Below are positions 15,652-25,751 of a DNA stretch of 64,000 bases, piece by piece (within the stretch, counting starts at the first letter, position 1; each line of letters starts with the position of its first letter). Position numbers and translations under genes: made by a program. The stretch is from Serinibacter salmoneus. Its GTDB lineage: Bacteria; Actinomycetota; Actinomycetes; Actinomycetales; Beutenbergiaceae. The DNA is taken from contig NZ_PDJD01000001.1 in NCBI RefSeq assembly GCF_002563925.1, positions 3,106,973-3,170,972 of the forward strand, in the 5' to 3' direction. The notes beneath the pieces are model-generated. The model did no database searches. It was not told the DNA's origin and saw nothing but the letters and a program-made list of their open reading frames with translations.

Positions 15652-16502
15652 CCGGGCGGGATGCGGCGTCGACCTCCCCGGGAGGGGGCACCTCGCCTGG
15701 ACCGGGGACGACGGCGATCCGGGTGCGCGGCCTGACGAAGTCCTACGGCGATCTCGCCGTGCTGCGGGGCGTGGACCTAGAGGTGGCCCGTGGCTCCATC
15801 CTGGCGCTGCTGGGCAGCAACGGCGCCGGGAAGACCACGCTCGTGCGGATCCTCGCCACCCTGCTGCGGGCCGATGGTGGCAGCGCGCAGGTGGCGGGTC
15901 ACGACGTGGTGGGCGAGAGCGCCGCGGTGCGCCGCGCCCTCGGCCTGACCGGCCAGTTCGCCGCGGTGGACGAGGTGCTCAGCGGACGGGAGAACCTGGT
16001 GCTCGTGGCTCGTCTTCGGCGCATCGCCGACCCGGCGGCCGAGGCCGACTCCCTCCTGGATCGCTTCTCGCTCACCGAGGCCGCCGACCGGCGGGCCGGG
16101 ACCTACTCGGGTGGCATGCGCCGTCGACTCGACCTGGCGATGAGCCTCGTGGGGTCACCCGCCGTGGTGGTGCTGGACGAGCCCACCACGGGTCTGGACC
16201 CGCAGGCGCGGCGCGAGGTGTGGGAGGCGGTCGAACAGCTCGCCGCCGGAGGCACCACCGTGTTGCTCACCACCCAGTACCTGGAGGAGGCGGAGCGCCT
16301 CGCGCACCGCATCGCGATCCTGCACGGGGGCCGGATCCTCACCCACGGGACCCTGGCCGAACTCAAGGCGCTGATCCCACCCGCGCACGTGGAGTACGTG
16401 GAGAAGCAGCCGACGCTGGAGGAGATCTTCCTCGCGCTGACCGGGAACGACCCCACCAAGACCGACCCCACCAAGACCGACCCGCCGAAGGAGGCAGCAT
16501 GA
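15648..16502 (+). CDS. ABC exporter ATP-binding protein, DrrA type
   Basis: A 284-residue ATPase. Walker A LGSNGAGKTT, Q-loop LTGQFAAVDEVLSGRENL, signature YSGGMRRRLDLAMSLVG and Walker B VVVLDEPTTGLDP are all present, the pattern of daunorubicin/antibiotic exporters. The C-terminus carries a short tandem repeat, PTKTDPTKTDPPKE, encoded by a repeated 15-bp unit, that looks like a flexible tail. It overlaps both neighbours by 4 bases (ATGA). It exports a drug or lipid together with the next gene product. Confidence 0.92.
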   Translation: MTGRDAASTSPGGGTSPGPGTTAIRVRGLTKSYGDLAVLRGVDLEVARGSILALLGSNGAGKTTLVRILATLLRADGGSAQVAGHDVVGESAAVRRALGLTGQFAAVDEVLSGRENLVLVARLRRIADPAAEADSLLDRFSLTEAADRRAGTYSGGMRRRLDLAMSLVGSPAVVVLDEPTTGLDPQARREVWEAVEQLAAGGTTVLLTTQYLEEAERLAHRIAILHGGRILTHGTLAELKALIPPAHVEYVEKQPTLEEIFLALTGNDPTKTDPTKTDPPKEAA

Positions 16503-17260
16503 GCACGCACGCCCTGACGGAGGTCGCCTCGATGTCGGGGCGCACCCTGAAGCACATCACCCGCAGCCCGGACTCGATCATCTCCACCGCGCTGATGCCG
16601 ATCGCCTTCATGCTGCTGTTCGTCTACGTCTTCGGCGGCGCCATCCAGGCCCCGGGCGATTCCTACGTGACCTACCTCCTGCCGGGGATCCTCGTGGTGA
16701 CCATCGCCTCCGGCGTCGCCTACACCTCCTACCGCCTCTTCCTGGACGTGCAGGGCGGCATCGCCGAACGCTTCCGGTCGTTGCCGATCTGGTCGGGCAG
16801 CTTCCTGTGGTCCCACGTGACCGCCTCCCTCGCCGCGATCGGTGCCTCGCTCGTGCTGGTGATCGGCGTCGCGCTGCTCATGGGGTTCCGTAGCGGAGCG
16901 TCGGTCGGGGCGTGGCTCGCGGTCATCGGGATCCTGACGCTGCTGGCCCTCGCGCTGATCTGGATCGCCGTGATCGCGGGCCTCGCCGCCACCAGCGTGG
17001 ACGGCGCGAGCGCGTTCTCCTACCCCCTGATCCTGCTGCCGTTCGTCTCCTCCGCCTTCGTGCCGACCGACTCCATGCCCGCGCCCGTGCAGTGGTTCGC
17101 TGAGCACCAGCCCGTCACCGCGATCGTCGACACCCTCCGGGCGCTCCTGGAGCAGCAGAGCGTCGGCTCGGAGATCTGGGTGGCGCTGGCGTGGTGCGTC
17201 GGGATCCTCGCGGCCGCCTGGGGCGGGGCGAGCGTGCTCTACCGGCGGCGGAGGCGGTAG
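16499..17260 (+). CDS. ABC exporter permease, DrrB/ABC-2 type
   Basis: A 253-residue permease with six hydrophobic helices, including PIAFMLLFVYVFGGAIQAPG, YLLPGILVVTIASGVAYTS and LILLPFVSSAFVPTDSMPAP. The last contains the FVPTDSMP element conserved in ABC-2 antibiotic exporters. It is translationally coupled to the ATPase. The stop at 17258-17260 directly precedes a truncated antitoxin frame. Confidence 0.9.
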   Translation: MSTHALTEVASMSGRTLKHITRSPDSIISTALMPIAFMLLFVYVFGGAIQAPGDSYVTYLLPGILVVTIASGVAYTSYRLFLDVQGGIAERFRSLPIWSGSFLWSHVTASLAAIGASLVLVIGVALLMGFRSGASVGAWLAVIGILTLLALALIWIAVIAGLAATSVDGASAFSYPLILLPFVSSAFVPTDSMPAPVQWFAEHQPVTAIVDTLRALLEQQSVGSEIWVALAWCVGILAAAWGGASVLYRRRRR

Positions 17261-17362
17261 GGCGCGAGCCCGCCTGTCCAGCCCGTGGGCACGCTCGCGC
17301 TGGAGGTGCCGGACGACTTCGACCGCCCGCTCCCCGAGGACGAGGTGCGCGCGTGGGAGTGA
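17261..17362 (+). pseudogene. Truncated Phd-type antitoxin (C-terminal stub)
   Basis: The frame that ends at TGA 17360-17362 reads ...VGTLALEVPDDFDRPLPEDE then VRAWE. This matches the C-terminal toxin-binding tail of Phd/YefM antitoxins (a DDFD-x-PLP-E motif followed by an amphipathic end). The same frame is closed upstream by the TAG stop of the ABC permease, so the DNA-binding N-terminal half is missing. A GTG at 17285 could start a 25-residue peptide. It overlaps the toxin start by 4 bases, as an intact antitoxin would. Confidence 0.6.
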
Positions 17363-17757
17363 GACCGCGCTACCTCCTGGACACCCACGTGCTGCTGTGG
17401 ATGCTGGCCGCGCCGTCGCGCATTCCTGCCGAACCGCTGGCGGAGCTGAGGGAGCGTCGTACCCACCTGTTCGTCTCAGCCGCCTCCGCCATGGAGGTGG
17501 CCACCAAGACCCGGCTCGGCCGGCTCCCGGGGGGCGAGGCGCTCGTGGCCGGGTGGGAGGCCCGCCTGGCTGAACTCGGCGTCGAGGACCTGCCGATCGA
17601 CGGCGCCGCGGCGATCGCCGCCGGCGCCATGACCTGGGAGCATCGGGACCCGTTCGACCGGCTGCTCGCGGCCCAGGCCCTGCGGGAGAACCTCACCCTG
17701 GTGACGGTGGACAGCGCCGTGCTCGCCTTCCCGGGAGTGCGCACCCTGACCTGGTGA
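17359..17757 (+). CDS. PIN-domain toxin lacking an intact antitoxin
   Basis: A 132-residue PIN protein of the group paired with Phd-type antitoxins. It has Asp8 in RYLLDTHVLLWML, Glu46 in SAASAMEVATKTRLGRL, Asp97/Asp100 in HRDPFDRLLAAQA and Asp118 in LVTVDSAV. All catalytic positions look intact. The GTG at 17359 forms GTGA with the antitoxin stub; a GTG at 17353 is also in frame. Without a full antitoxin it may be silent, controlled by read-through from the ABC operon, or neutralised by the stub. Confidence 0.85.
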   Translation: MRPRYLLDTHVLLWMLAAPSRIPAEPLAELRERRTHLFVSAASAMEVATKTRLGRLPGGEALVAGWEARLAELGVEDLPIDGAAAIAAGAMTWEHRDPFDRLLAAQALRENLTLVTVDSAVLAFPGVRTLTW

Positions 17758-17804
17758 CCTGCCGGGGGAGGTGGGCTGCGCCGTCGTTGCCCCGAGTCCC
17801 GGCG

Positions 17805-19658
17805 TCAGCCGCGGAGGCGCAGCGCCGCTTCCTCGCGCCGCTGTTCCTCGATCGCGGCGATGAGGGTGCGCGCATCGTGCGCACCGGCGTGACGATGCTC
17901 TCCGAGGAAGAAGGTCGGGGTGCCCTGGGCGCCGCTCTCGTACGCACTGCGCACGTCCTCGCGGATGCGTTCGGCGATCTCCTCGCTGAGCACATCCCGG
18001 TCGAAGCGGTCCATGTCCAACCCGAGGTCGACGGCGTAGCCGCGCAGGTGCTCGGCCTCCAACCGCTCCTGGTTGTCGAAGAGGAGGTTGTGCATCTCCC
18101 AGAACTTCCCCTGGTTGGCGGCGGCCTCGGAGGCGATCGCCGCGGCCCAGGCGTGGGGGTGGTAGTCCTCCAGCGGGAGGTGGCGCACCACGTACCGGCC
18201 ACCCTCCTCGCCGTACTGCGCGCGCAGGTCCGCCCACATCCCGGTGGCGCGCGCGCAGAACGGGCACTCGAAGTCGAGGTACTCCACGATCGTCAGCGAC
18301 GTCGACTCCGGGTCCCCGAGGATGTGGTCGCGTTCGGGGTCCACCGGCCGGGAGAGCACGGTGGGCAGGTCCGCGCTCGTCTCGCCCATCTTGTCCCGGG
18401 CGATCCGGAACACCAGCCAGCCCAGGGTCCAGGAGAGCACCATGGCGACCAGGACGCCCACGACGGCCTGACTGGCCAGGTCGCCCTCCAGCGAGAGCGA
18501 GATGATCAGCAGAGCCATCGTGAAACCGATCCCGCTCAGGGCCGCGCCCCCGAACACGCTGCCCATCCCCACGCCCTGAGGGAGCACACCGAGGCCGGCG
18601 CGCAGCGCACCCCAGGCGCCCAGGCCGATGCCGAGGAACTTCCCCAGCACGAGCCCGGCGACCACACCCCAGGTGACCGGCGAGGTCAGGGCCTGCTGCA
18701 GCATGCCGCCGCGCAGGTCCACCCCCGCGTTGGCCAGGGCGAAGATCGGGACGATCACGAGGTTCACGGGGGTGAGCAGGACCTCGTGCAGTCGCTCGTT
18801 CACGGAGATGGACTTCGCCAGCCCGAGCCGCACGTTGCGGGCCGCTGCCGCGCGGGGCGACTGCCAGAAGTCGCGGAACAGGCTCTTGGCGCGCACCACG
18901 TCCGCCCGTTCCGGATCCGCCGCGGGCACCAGGAGACCCGCCGCCATGCCCGCGATCGAGGGGTGGACACCGGAGAGCAGGGTCGCCGCCCACAGCACCA
19001 CGATGACCAGCACGTACGGGGCGCTGCGCCACTCGTTGCTGCGGCCCAGGAGGTACAACAGGGCGAGGCAGATCAGGGCGATCACCAGCGGCATCCACCG
19101 GAGGTCCTCGGTGTAGAAGACGCCGATCACGGTCACGGCCAGGAAGTCGTCCACCACCGTGAGGGTGAGCAGGAAGATGCGCAGCTGGTTGGACATCTGC
19201 GGGCCCACCAGGGCCAGGGCCCCGAGCAGGAAGGCGGTGTCGGTACCGATGACGGCGCCCCAGCCGTTCGCCGCCTCGCCGCCGGCGATCGCCAGGTAGA
19301 TCAGGGCGGGCAACGCCACACCGCACAGGCCCGCGACCAGGGGGACCAGGGCGCGGCGTCGATCCCGCAGCGAGCCGACGGCCAGTTCCTGGCGCACCTC
19401 CAACCCGATGAGGAAGAAGAAGGCCACCATGAGGCCGTCGTTCACCCAGTGGTGCAGGCTCAGATCGATGGACAGCGAGCCGATCTCTATCGATGCGGGC
19501 GTCTCCCAGAACTCCTGGTAGGCCTCCGAGGCGGGTGAGTTGGCCAGCGTCAGTGTCACGAGCGAGACCCCGACCAGCAGCAGGGCGCTGCCGGACTCGG
19601 TGCGCAGCGTGTCGATGACGCGACGCAGGAGGTCCGCGTGCTGCTTCGTGGTGCCCAT
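17805..19658 (-). CDS. nhaA: Na+/H+ antiporter NhaA fused to a DsbA-like thioredoxin domain
   Basis: A 617-residue fusion. Residues 1 to about 425 are NhaA: GSALLLVGVSLVTLTLANSP, HHWVNDGLMVAFFFLIGLEV, the GTDTAFLLGALALVGP helix and the ion-binding Asp pair in LTVVDDFLAV (about 170-171). Residues from about 440 form a DsbA/thioredoxin-fold domain with CPFC (about 465-468) and the cis-Pro region GTPTFFLGEHRH. NhaA-DsbA fusions are known in actinobacteria; the oxidoreductase domain may sense or repair thiols, but its role is not established. The gene is monocistronic. Confidence 0.93.
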   Translation of the reverse strand: MGTTKQHADLLRRVIDTLRTESGSALLLVGVSLVTLTLANSPASEAYQEFWETPASIEIGSLSIDLSLHHWVNDGLMVAFFFLIGLEVRQELAVGSLRDRRRALVPLVAGLCGVALPALIYLAIAGGEAANGWGAVIGTDTAFLLGALALVGPQMSNQLRIFLLTLTVVDDFLAVTVIGVFYTEDLRWMPLVIALICLALLYLLGRSNEWRSAPYVLVIVVLWAATLLSGVHPSIAGMAAGLLVPAADPERADVVRAKSLFRDFWQSPRAAAARNVRLGLAKSISVNERLHEVLLTPVNLVIVPIFALANAGVDLRGGMLQQALTSPVTWGVVAGLVLGKFLGIGLGAWGALRAGLGVLPQGVGMGSVFGGAALSGIGFTMALLIISLSLEGDLASQAVVGVLVAMVLSWTLGWLVFRIARDKMGETSADLPTVLSRPVDPERDHILGDPESTSLTIVEYLDFECPFCARATGMWADLRAQYGEEGGRYVVRHLPLEDYHPHAWAAAIASEAAANQGKFWEMHNLLFDNQERLEAEHLRGYAVDLGLDMDRFDRDVLSEEIAERIREDVRSAYESGAQGTPTFFLGEHRHAGAHDARTLIAAIEEQRREEAALRLRG

Positions 19659-19795
19659 GGCGTACCCCTCGTGCCTTCGCTCGTGCGAGTCCGGTGCCCG
19701 GCGTGCCCGCAGCCCTGGTCCGGGGTCCGCGCCGGCGGGCCGCCTGGAGGGAGTCTAGGCGCGGCCGGGATCGTGGGGAGGCGGGACAGTCCTTC

Positions 19796-20413
19796 TCAGG
19801 CGCCCTCCTCCAGGCAGTCCGGCCGGGTCTCGCCGTCGCCCATCGCGGTGTGCTCGGCCGTGAGATCGGCAGGGGTGCGCCGATCCAGCCGGAAGTCGAG
19901 TTCTCGTGCCACCCGCATTCGGCGGACCGGTGCGGTGGCGACGTCGAGGATCCGCCACCGCGGCGCCGTCGCGGCGAGCACCTCGCACACGCTCTGCGGG
20001 GTGGCGCCCGCCACCCAGGCGGTGATGAGTCCTCCGCCCGCGCCCTCGGTGTACTCGGCACCCAGCCGGCGCCAGGAATCGGCGACGCGCTGCACCTGCT
20101 CGTCGTCGGCCCCCTCGGGGAGTTGCACCAGGGTGACCGGCCCGGGGTGGAGGTCCACGACGTCGACCACCTGGTGGTAGCCGAGGCCGTTGAGTTCGGT
20201 GCGGACGACGTCGTGCAGCCGCAGCGAGGCGCCGAAGGCGTTGTTCCGCAGTGCGTAGTGACCCAGCCGATCGGGGATGCCCTCAGCCCACAGGGTCTCT
20301 CCCTGACCGGGAGGGTGCGCCGTGCCCTGCCCTGGGACCAGCCCTGGAGCGCCGTCGTCGAGCCAGGTCAGGCGGATCTTCGTCATAGTGTTCGGAGAAG
20401 GGGTGGTGACCAT
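19796..20413 (-). CDS. DUF4265-like protein
   Basis: A protein of up to 205 residues with GETLWAEGIPDRLGHYALRN then NAFGASLRLHDVVRTELNG, which resembles the start of DUF4265 proteins; a ferredoxin-like region with VTLVQLPEGADDEQVQ follows. No catalytic motif is visible. An internal ATG at 20386 (MTKIRLTW) may be the true start. No operon partner is apparent. Confidence 0.6.
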   Translation of the reverse strand: MVTTPSPNTMTKIRLTWLDDGAPGLVPGQGTAHPPGQGETLWAEGIPDRLGHYALRNNAFGASLRLHDVVRTELNGLGYHQVVDVVDLHPGPVTLVQLPEGADDEQVQRVADSWRRLGAEYTEGAGGGLITAWVAGATPQSVCEVLAATAPRWRILDVATAPVRRMRVARELDFRLDRRTPADLTAEHTAMGDGETRPDCLEEGA

Positions 20414-20470
20414 GGCATGAGCCTGGCGCCACCCTCTGACATCCTCCGGCTGACTCGGCGTCCGGCCTGG

Positions 20471-20707
20471 TCAGCCGCGGTTGGTTGTCCGGTACGGTTC
20501 GCCCGCCGCGTCGTAGGTGATCCACTCACCTACCGGCTCGCCCTCGTGGAAGTGCCCGGAGCGTTTCAGGGTGCCGTCGATCCGGTACCACTCCCAGTAC
20601 CCGTGCGGCCTGCCATCGGCGACCTCGCCCTTGGACCACCGGGTGGTGCCGTTGGCGTGGTACTTCACGAGGTAGCCGTCGATCATCTCCTGGCGCTTCT
20701 CGGTCAT
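20471..20707 (-). CDS. MORN-like (YwqK-type) small protein
   Basis: A 78-residue protein made of repeats of the form YHANGTTRWSKGEVADGRPH and GYWEWYRIDGTLKRSGHFHE, typical of the MORN-variant/YwqK family of beta-hairpin repeats. Some YwqK proteins are immunity or antitoxin proteins, but no toxin gene adjoins this one, so that role is not assigned. It lies between the DUF4265-like gene and gdhA, on the same strand as both. Confidence 0.75.
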   Translation of the reverse strand: MTEKRQEMIDGYLVKYHANGTTRWSKGEVADGRPHGYWEWYRIDGTLKRSGHFHEGEPVGEWITYDAAGEPYRTTNRG

Positions 20708-20790
20708 GCGCGCAATCTAACGTCCGCAGGGGCCCGGCGGTCGCCGCCGCCGAGCCCCCGCGAGCCCACGCCAGGATCCCGGGCGGCGTC

Positions 20791-22173
<1,383 letters not shown>

Positions 22174-22316
22174 CTACGACGCGGGCGTCCCCGCGCGCGC
22201 CGGGCGTCCTCACAGTGGTCACCGTGCAGCCCCCCGCCGGCCCTCAAGCGGGGACGTGGGGAGCTGGGCTGTGGACTACCAGGGGACATTCAGGGTCACC
22301 GCGTACTCTCGACGCC

Positions 22317-23945
22317 ATGCCAAGACGGACGCAGGGGTGGGCGGCGCTGGTCGGACTCGTCAGCGTGGCAGGAGGCTTCGCTCTCGCCGAGCTGCTCTCG
22401 CTGATGCTCGCGCCCTCCAGCAGCACCGTGTACGCGGTGGGATCCTTCGCCGTCGACATCACGCCGTCGTGGGCCAAGGACGCCGCGATCGCGCTGTTCG
22501 GAACCAACGACAAGATCTTCCTCTTCGTGGTGCTGGGGCTGATCTTCGCCGCGATCGCGGCACTGGCCGGGCGCCTGGAGTTGACCCGGCCCCCGTGGGG
22601 CAGTGCGCTGCTGATCGTGTTCGGCGCGCTCGCCGTGTACGCGGTCGCCACCCGCGAGCAGTTCGTGGTGCTGTGGCTGCTGCCGACCGTGCTCGGGTTG
22701 CTTGCGGCGATCGTGCTGCTGCGGATGCTCACGGCCAGGCTGCGCACCTGGGTGGTCGCGGCCACCGCGCCCGAGCCCTCTGCGCCCACCGCGCCGGCCG
22801 GCGCCACCCCCGAGGCCCGCATGACTCCCGCCCAGGAGAGCGTCCTGACCCAGCGGGCCGCGCCGTCGCGCCGGGGTTTCCTCACCCTGCTGGCGGGGAC
22901 CGCGGCAGGTGCGGTAGTGGTCGGGGCCGGCGCCCGCCTGGCCAACAATGCCGCGAACGCCGCCACCGCTGCCGTGGAGCGCGTGCGGGAGATCTTCCGA
23001 CTGCCCCAGCCGGCGACCGCCGCGCCGCCCGTCCCCGCCGGCGCCGCACTCGAGGTCGAGGGGGTCTCGGACCTCGTCACGCCGAACGAGGAGTTCTACC
23101 GGATCGACACCGCCCTGCAGGTGCCCGCCGTCGACCCCGAGACCTGGCGCCTGCGCATCGTCGGGATGGTCGAGGAGGAGGTGGAGATCTCCTTCGCCGA
23201 ACTCCTGGACCTCCCCCTGACCGAGACCACGATCACCCTGATGTGCGTCTCGAACCCGGTGGGCGGCGACCTCATCGGGAACGCCGTCTGGCTCGGCTAC
23301 CCGATCCGGGAACTGCTCGCCCGGGCCCGCCCGCTGGCGGGCGCGGACATGGTCCTGTCCCGCAGCGTGGACGGCTTCACCGCCTCCACGCCCCTGGAGA
23401 TCCTCGAGGATCCGGACCGCGACTGCCTTCTCGCCGTCGGGATGAACGGCGAGCTCCTGCCGCCTGAGCACGGGTTCCCGGTGCGGATGGTGGTGCCCGG
23501 ACTGTACGGGTACGTCTCCGCCACGAAGTGGGTGACCGAACTGCGGGTGACGACCTTCGAGGAGGACACCGCCTACTGGACCGACCGCGGCTGGTCGGCG
23601 ATGGGTCCGATCAAGATCGGCTCCCGGATCGACGTGCCGACCAGCGGTAGCAGGCTCGCCGCCGGCACCGTGCCGGTGGCCGGGGTCGCCTGGGCGCAGC
23701 ACACCGGCATCTCCGGGGTGGAGGTGCGCATCGACGAGGGCGAGTGGCAGGCCGCGACCCTCGCGCCCGCGATCTCCGAGGACACCTGGGTGCAGTGGGT
23801 GCATCAGTGGCAGGCAGAGCCGGGCACGCACCAGATCGAGGTCCGCGCCATCGACGCCACAGGTGAGGTGCAGAGCGGGCAGAACGTGCAGGTCGTCCCC
23901 GATGGGGCCGAGGGCTGGCACGCCGTCCGCGTGAACGTCTCCTGA
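22317..23945 (+). CDS. Membrane-anchored molybdopterin oxidoreductase, sulfite oxidase superfamily
   Basis: A 542-residue protein. The N-terminal third has four membrane helices (from AALVGLVSVAGGFALAELLS to FVVLWLLPTVLGLLAAIVLL). A twin-arginine-like SRRGFLTLLAGTAAGAVVVG then leads into the catalytic domain. The molybdenum-ligand cysteine is Cys310 in TLMCVSNPVGGDLIG, and the Mo-cofactor dimerisation-like domain follows (SGVEVRIDEGEWQAA). The family oxidises or reduces S- or N-oxides outside the cytoplasm; this substrate is unknown. It is alone in its transcript. Confidence 0.9.
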   Translation: MPRRTQGWAALVGLVSVAGGFALAELLSLMLAPSSSTVYAVGSFAVDITPSWAKDAAIALFGTNDKIFLFVVLGLIFAAIAALAGRLELTRPPWGSALLIVFGALAVYAVATREQFVVLWLLPTVLGLLAAIVLLRMLTARLRTWVVAATAPEPSAPTAPAGATPEARMTPAQESVLTQRAAPSRRGFLTLLAGTAAGAVVVGAGARLANNAANAATAAVERVREIFRLPQPATAAPPVPAGAALEVEGVSDLVTPNEEFYRIDTALQVPAVDPETWRLRIVGMVEEEVEISFAELLDLPLTETTITLMCVSNPVGGDLIGNAVWLGYPIRELLARARPLAGADMVLSRSVDGFTASTPLEILEDPDRDCLLAVGMNGELLPPEHGFPVRMVVPGLYGYVSATKWVTELRVTTFEEDTAYWTDRGWSAMGPIKIGSRIDVPTSGSRLAAGTVPVAGVAWAQHTGISGVEVRIDEGEWQAATLAPAISEDTWVQWVHQWQAEPGTHQIEVRAIDATGEVQSGQNVQVVPDGAEGWHAVRVNVS

Positions 23946-23961
23946 CGCAGGTCAGGTGCAC

Positions 23962-24384
23962 TCACGCGGCCAGCAGCTGCACACCCCCGATGATCAGGCA
24001 CGCCGCCTTCACGACCTCGAGGCCCACGTACCACCAGTGCGCTCGCGAGCGCGCACCGGTGCCGCCGCCACCCAGTACCGCGCGGGTGCGTTGCCGCAGC
24101 GCCGGGCGCACGGCGGCCAGCTGCACGATCAGCACCACCACCGCCCCGAGCAGCCACCATCCGCCGCCCCCGACGCCGTCGGAGACCAACACCGCGAAGA
24201 TGAGGAGCGCGAGGAGACCCTCCACGCCGTTGAGGGCGGCGAACACCAGCCGCCCGATGCCCAGACCGAGTTCGGTGGTGATGCCCGGTGCGCGGAACTT
24301 CAGGGGCGCCTCGATGAACGAGATCGCCACCACCATCCCGAACCACACCAGCGCGAGGGCGGCCGCCGTCGTCTGTGTGTCCAC
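23962..24384 (-). CDS. Unknown four-helix membrane protein
   Basis: A 140-residue protein with helices AAALALVWFGMVVAISFIEA, FAALNGVEGLLALLIFAVLV, WWLLGAVVVLIVQLAAV and a final AHWWYVGLEVVKAACLIIGG. The motif FIEAPLKFRAPGI after helix 1 resembles small bacterial membrane proteins of unknown function. It converges on the molybdenum enzyme with a 16-base gap. No function assigned. Confidence 0.7.
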   Translation of the reverse strand: MDTQTTAAALALVWFGMVVAISFIEAPLKFRAPGITTELGLGIGRLVFAALNGVEGLLALLIFAVLVSDGVGGGGWWLLGAVVVLIVQLAAVRPALRQRTRAVLGGGGTGARSRAHWWYVGLEVVKAACLIIGGVQLLAA

Positions 24385-24441
24385 GACCTCAACGTAGCGC
24401 GGTCACGAACCGACCCGGTGGGTCGATCGGTCACCATCCGC

Positions 24442-25479
24442 TCAGACGAAGCGCACCCAGTTCGCGCCGTTCCCGGTCTCCGCCTGCTGCAGCAGGGTGA
24501 GGACATCGCCGTTGACGGCGTACAGCGAGACCGTGGTGGAGCGCTCACCCGCGGCCACCAGGTGGGCGCCGTCCGGGGAGAGCGCGAACCCGCGCGGCTG
24601 CGGCTCGGTGTCGGTGAAGTGCGCCGGGGCGCTCAGTGACCCGTCAGGGGCGACCGCGAGCCCGCCGAGCGTGGACTCGCACCGTTCGCTGGCCCACAGC
24701 ACGCGCTCGTCCGCGCCCCAGTGCAGGTCGGCGCCCCAGATCGCGTGGTTCTCCCGCGGGTCCAGACCGAAGGCGCTGCGGCGCAGGCCGCGGCTGGGGT
24801 CCGCCGCGGGGGTGGCATCCAGGAGCGTGAGTTCACCGGTGGCGGCGCGCGCGAACCGCAGCACCTCGGCGGTGAACTCGGTGAGCACGTACACGGTGTC
24901 CCCGGCGGCGTTGAACTGCAGGTGCCGGGGGCCCACGCCCTCGGGTGCGGCGACGGTCGGCTGCGCGAGCGGGGTGAGCGTCATGTCCTCGCCGATCGCG
25001 AACTGCGCCACGAGGTCCTCCCCGAGGGAGACGAAGTAGGCGTGGGCGCCGTCGGCGCTGGGGAGCACCGAGTGCAGGTTCGCGTGGCGCAGTTCGCTGA
25101 CGGGGGCGGAGACCACGCCGTCGGTGATCCGGGCGCTGAACCCGTACCCGCCGCCGTAGGAGGCGGCCAGCAGGCCCGTGCCGCCGTGCGTCAGGGCGAT
25201 GTAGTTCAGGCTCCCGTCCGGGATGTCCAGGCGCGTGCGCGGTGCCAGAACGCCGGTCTCGCGGTCCAGTGCGAGGGTGAGGATCCCGGGGTTCTCGCCC
25301 TCGGCGGCGCCCTTGACCGCGGCGTAGACGAGGTCCCGGTCGGCGTCGATCGCGAACGTGGAGCACCCGGTGATGCCCTCGGTGACGGCCAGGCGCGTCA
25401 ACTCACCGCCCTCGAGGCGGAAGGTGGCGATGCTGCCGTCCTTGGCGTTGGCAACGAGCACGAGCGGGGAATCGGTCAT
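24442..25479 (-). CDS. Lactonase family protein (YbhE/6-phosphogluconolactonase-like)
   Basis: A 345-residue predicted seven-bladed beta-propeller. Blade signatures such as LVLVANAKDGSIATFRLEGG, GPRHLQFNAAGDTVYVLTEF and QPRGFALSPDGAHLVAAGE are typical of the YbhE-type 6-phosphogluconolactonase family. It would hydrolyse 6-phosphogluconolactone or a related sugar lactone in the cytosol. It is the first gene after a repeat-rich intergenic segment. Confidence 0.9.
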   Translation of the reverse strand: MTDSPLVLVANAKDGSIATFRLEGGELTRLAVTEGITGCSTFAIDADRDLVYAAVKGAAEGENPGILTLALDRETGVLAPRTRLDIPDGSLNYIALTHGGTGLLAASYGGGYGFSARITDGVVSAPVSELRHANLHSVLPSADGAHAYFVSLGEDLVAQFAIGEDMTLTPLAQPTVAAPEGVGPRHLQFNAAGDTVYVLTEFTAEVLRFARAATGELTLLDATPAADPSRGLRRSAFGLDPRENHAIWGADLHWGADERVLWASERCESTLGGLAVAPDGSLSAPAHFTDTEPQPRGFALSPDGAHLVAAGERSTTVSLYAVNGDVLTLLQQAETGNGANWVRFV

Positions 25480-25542
25480 GCCCCGATCGTAGGCACGACG
25501 GCGCCCGCTCGCCCGGGTGGACCGGCCTCGGCTGCCCGCGGC

Positions 25543-25715
25543 GCGCTTCGCGCACGGCGGATCGGCTTCGCGCACGGCGGATAGGCCGGGCGTGCCAGGC
25601 GGCCGCGGGTCCCTGACCTGGGCCGACGCCCAGAGCCGTCGAGAGAGGGCGCACAGGTCCGCCGTGCGCGAGGCCTGTCCGCCGTGCGCGAGGCCTGTCC
25701 GCTGTGCGCGAGGCC
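25543..25715. repeat. Clustered 20-bp repeats in both orientations
   Basis: Two tandem copies of GGCTTCGCGCACGGCGGAT (the conserved parts at 25545-25562 and 25565-25582) face three tandem copies of TGTCCGCCGTGCGCGAGGCC (25656-25675, variant first bases; 25676-25695; 25696-25715, one change). The 3' set is the reverse complement of the 5' set, so the whole can form a long stem with about a 70-base loop. It fills the 272-bp gap upstream of the lactonase gene. Confidence 0.75.
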
Positions 25716-25751
25716 GGCGGTCCCGCGGTCGCTCGCTGGAACCCTGCGGGG

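Noticed and set aside
20471-20707. Antitoxin role for the YwqK-like protein
   Set aside because: No toxin-like gene adjoins it; only the MORN-type fold is supported.
25543-25715. CRISPR-like array
   Set aside because: The 20-bp units abut without spacers and occur in both orientations.
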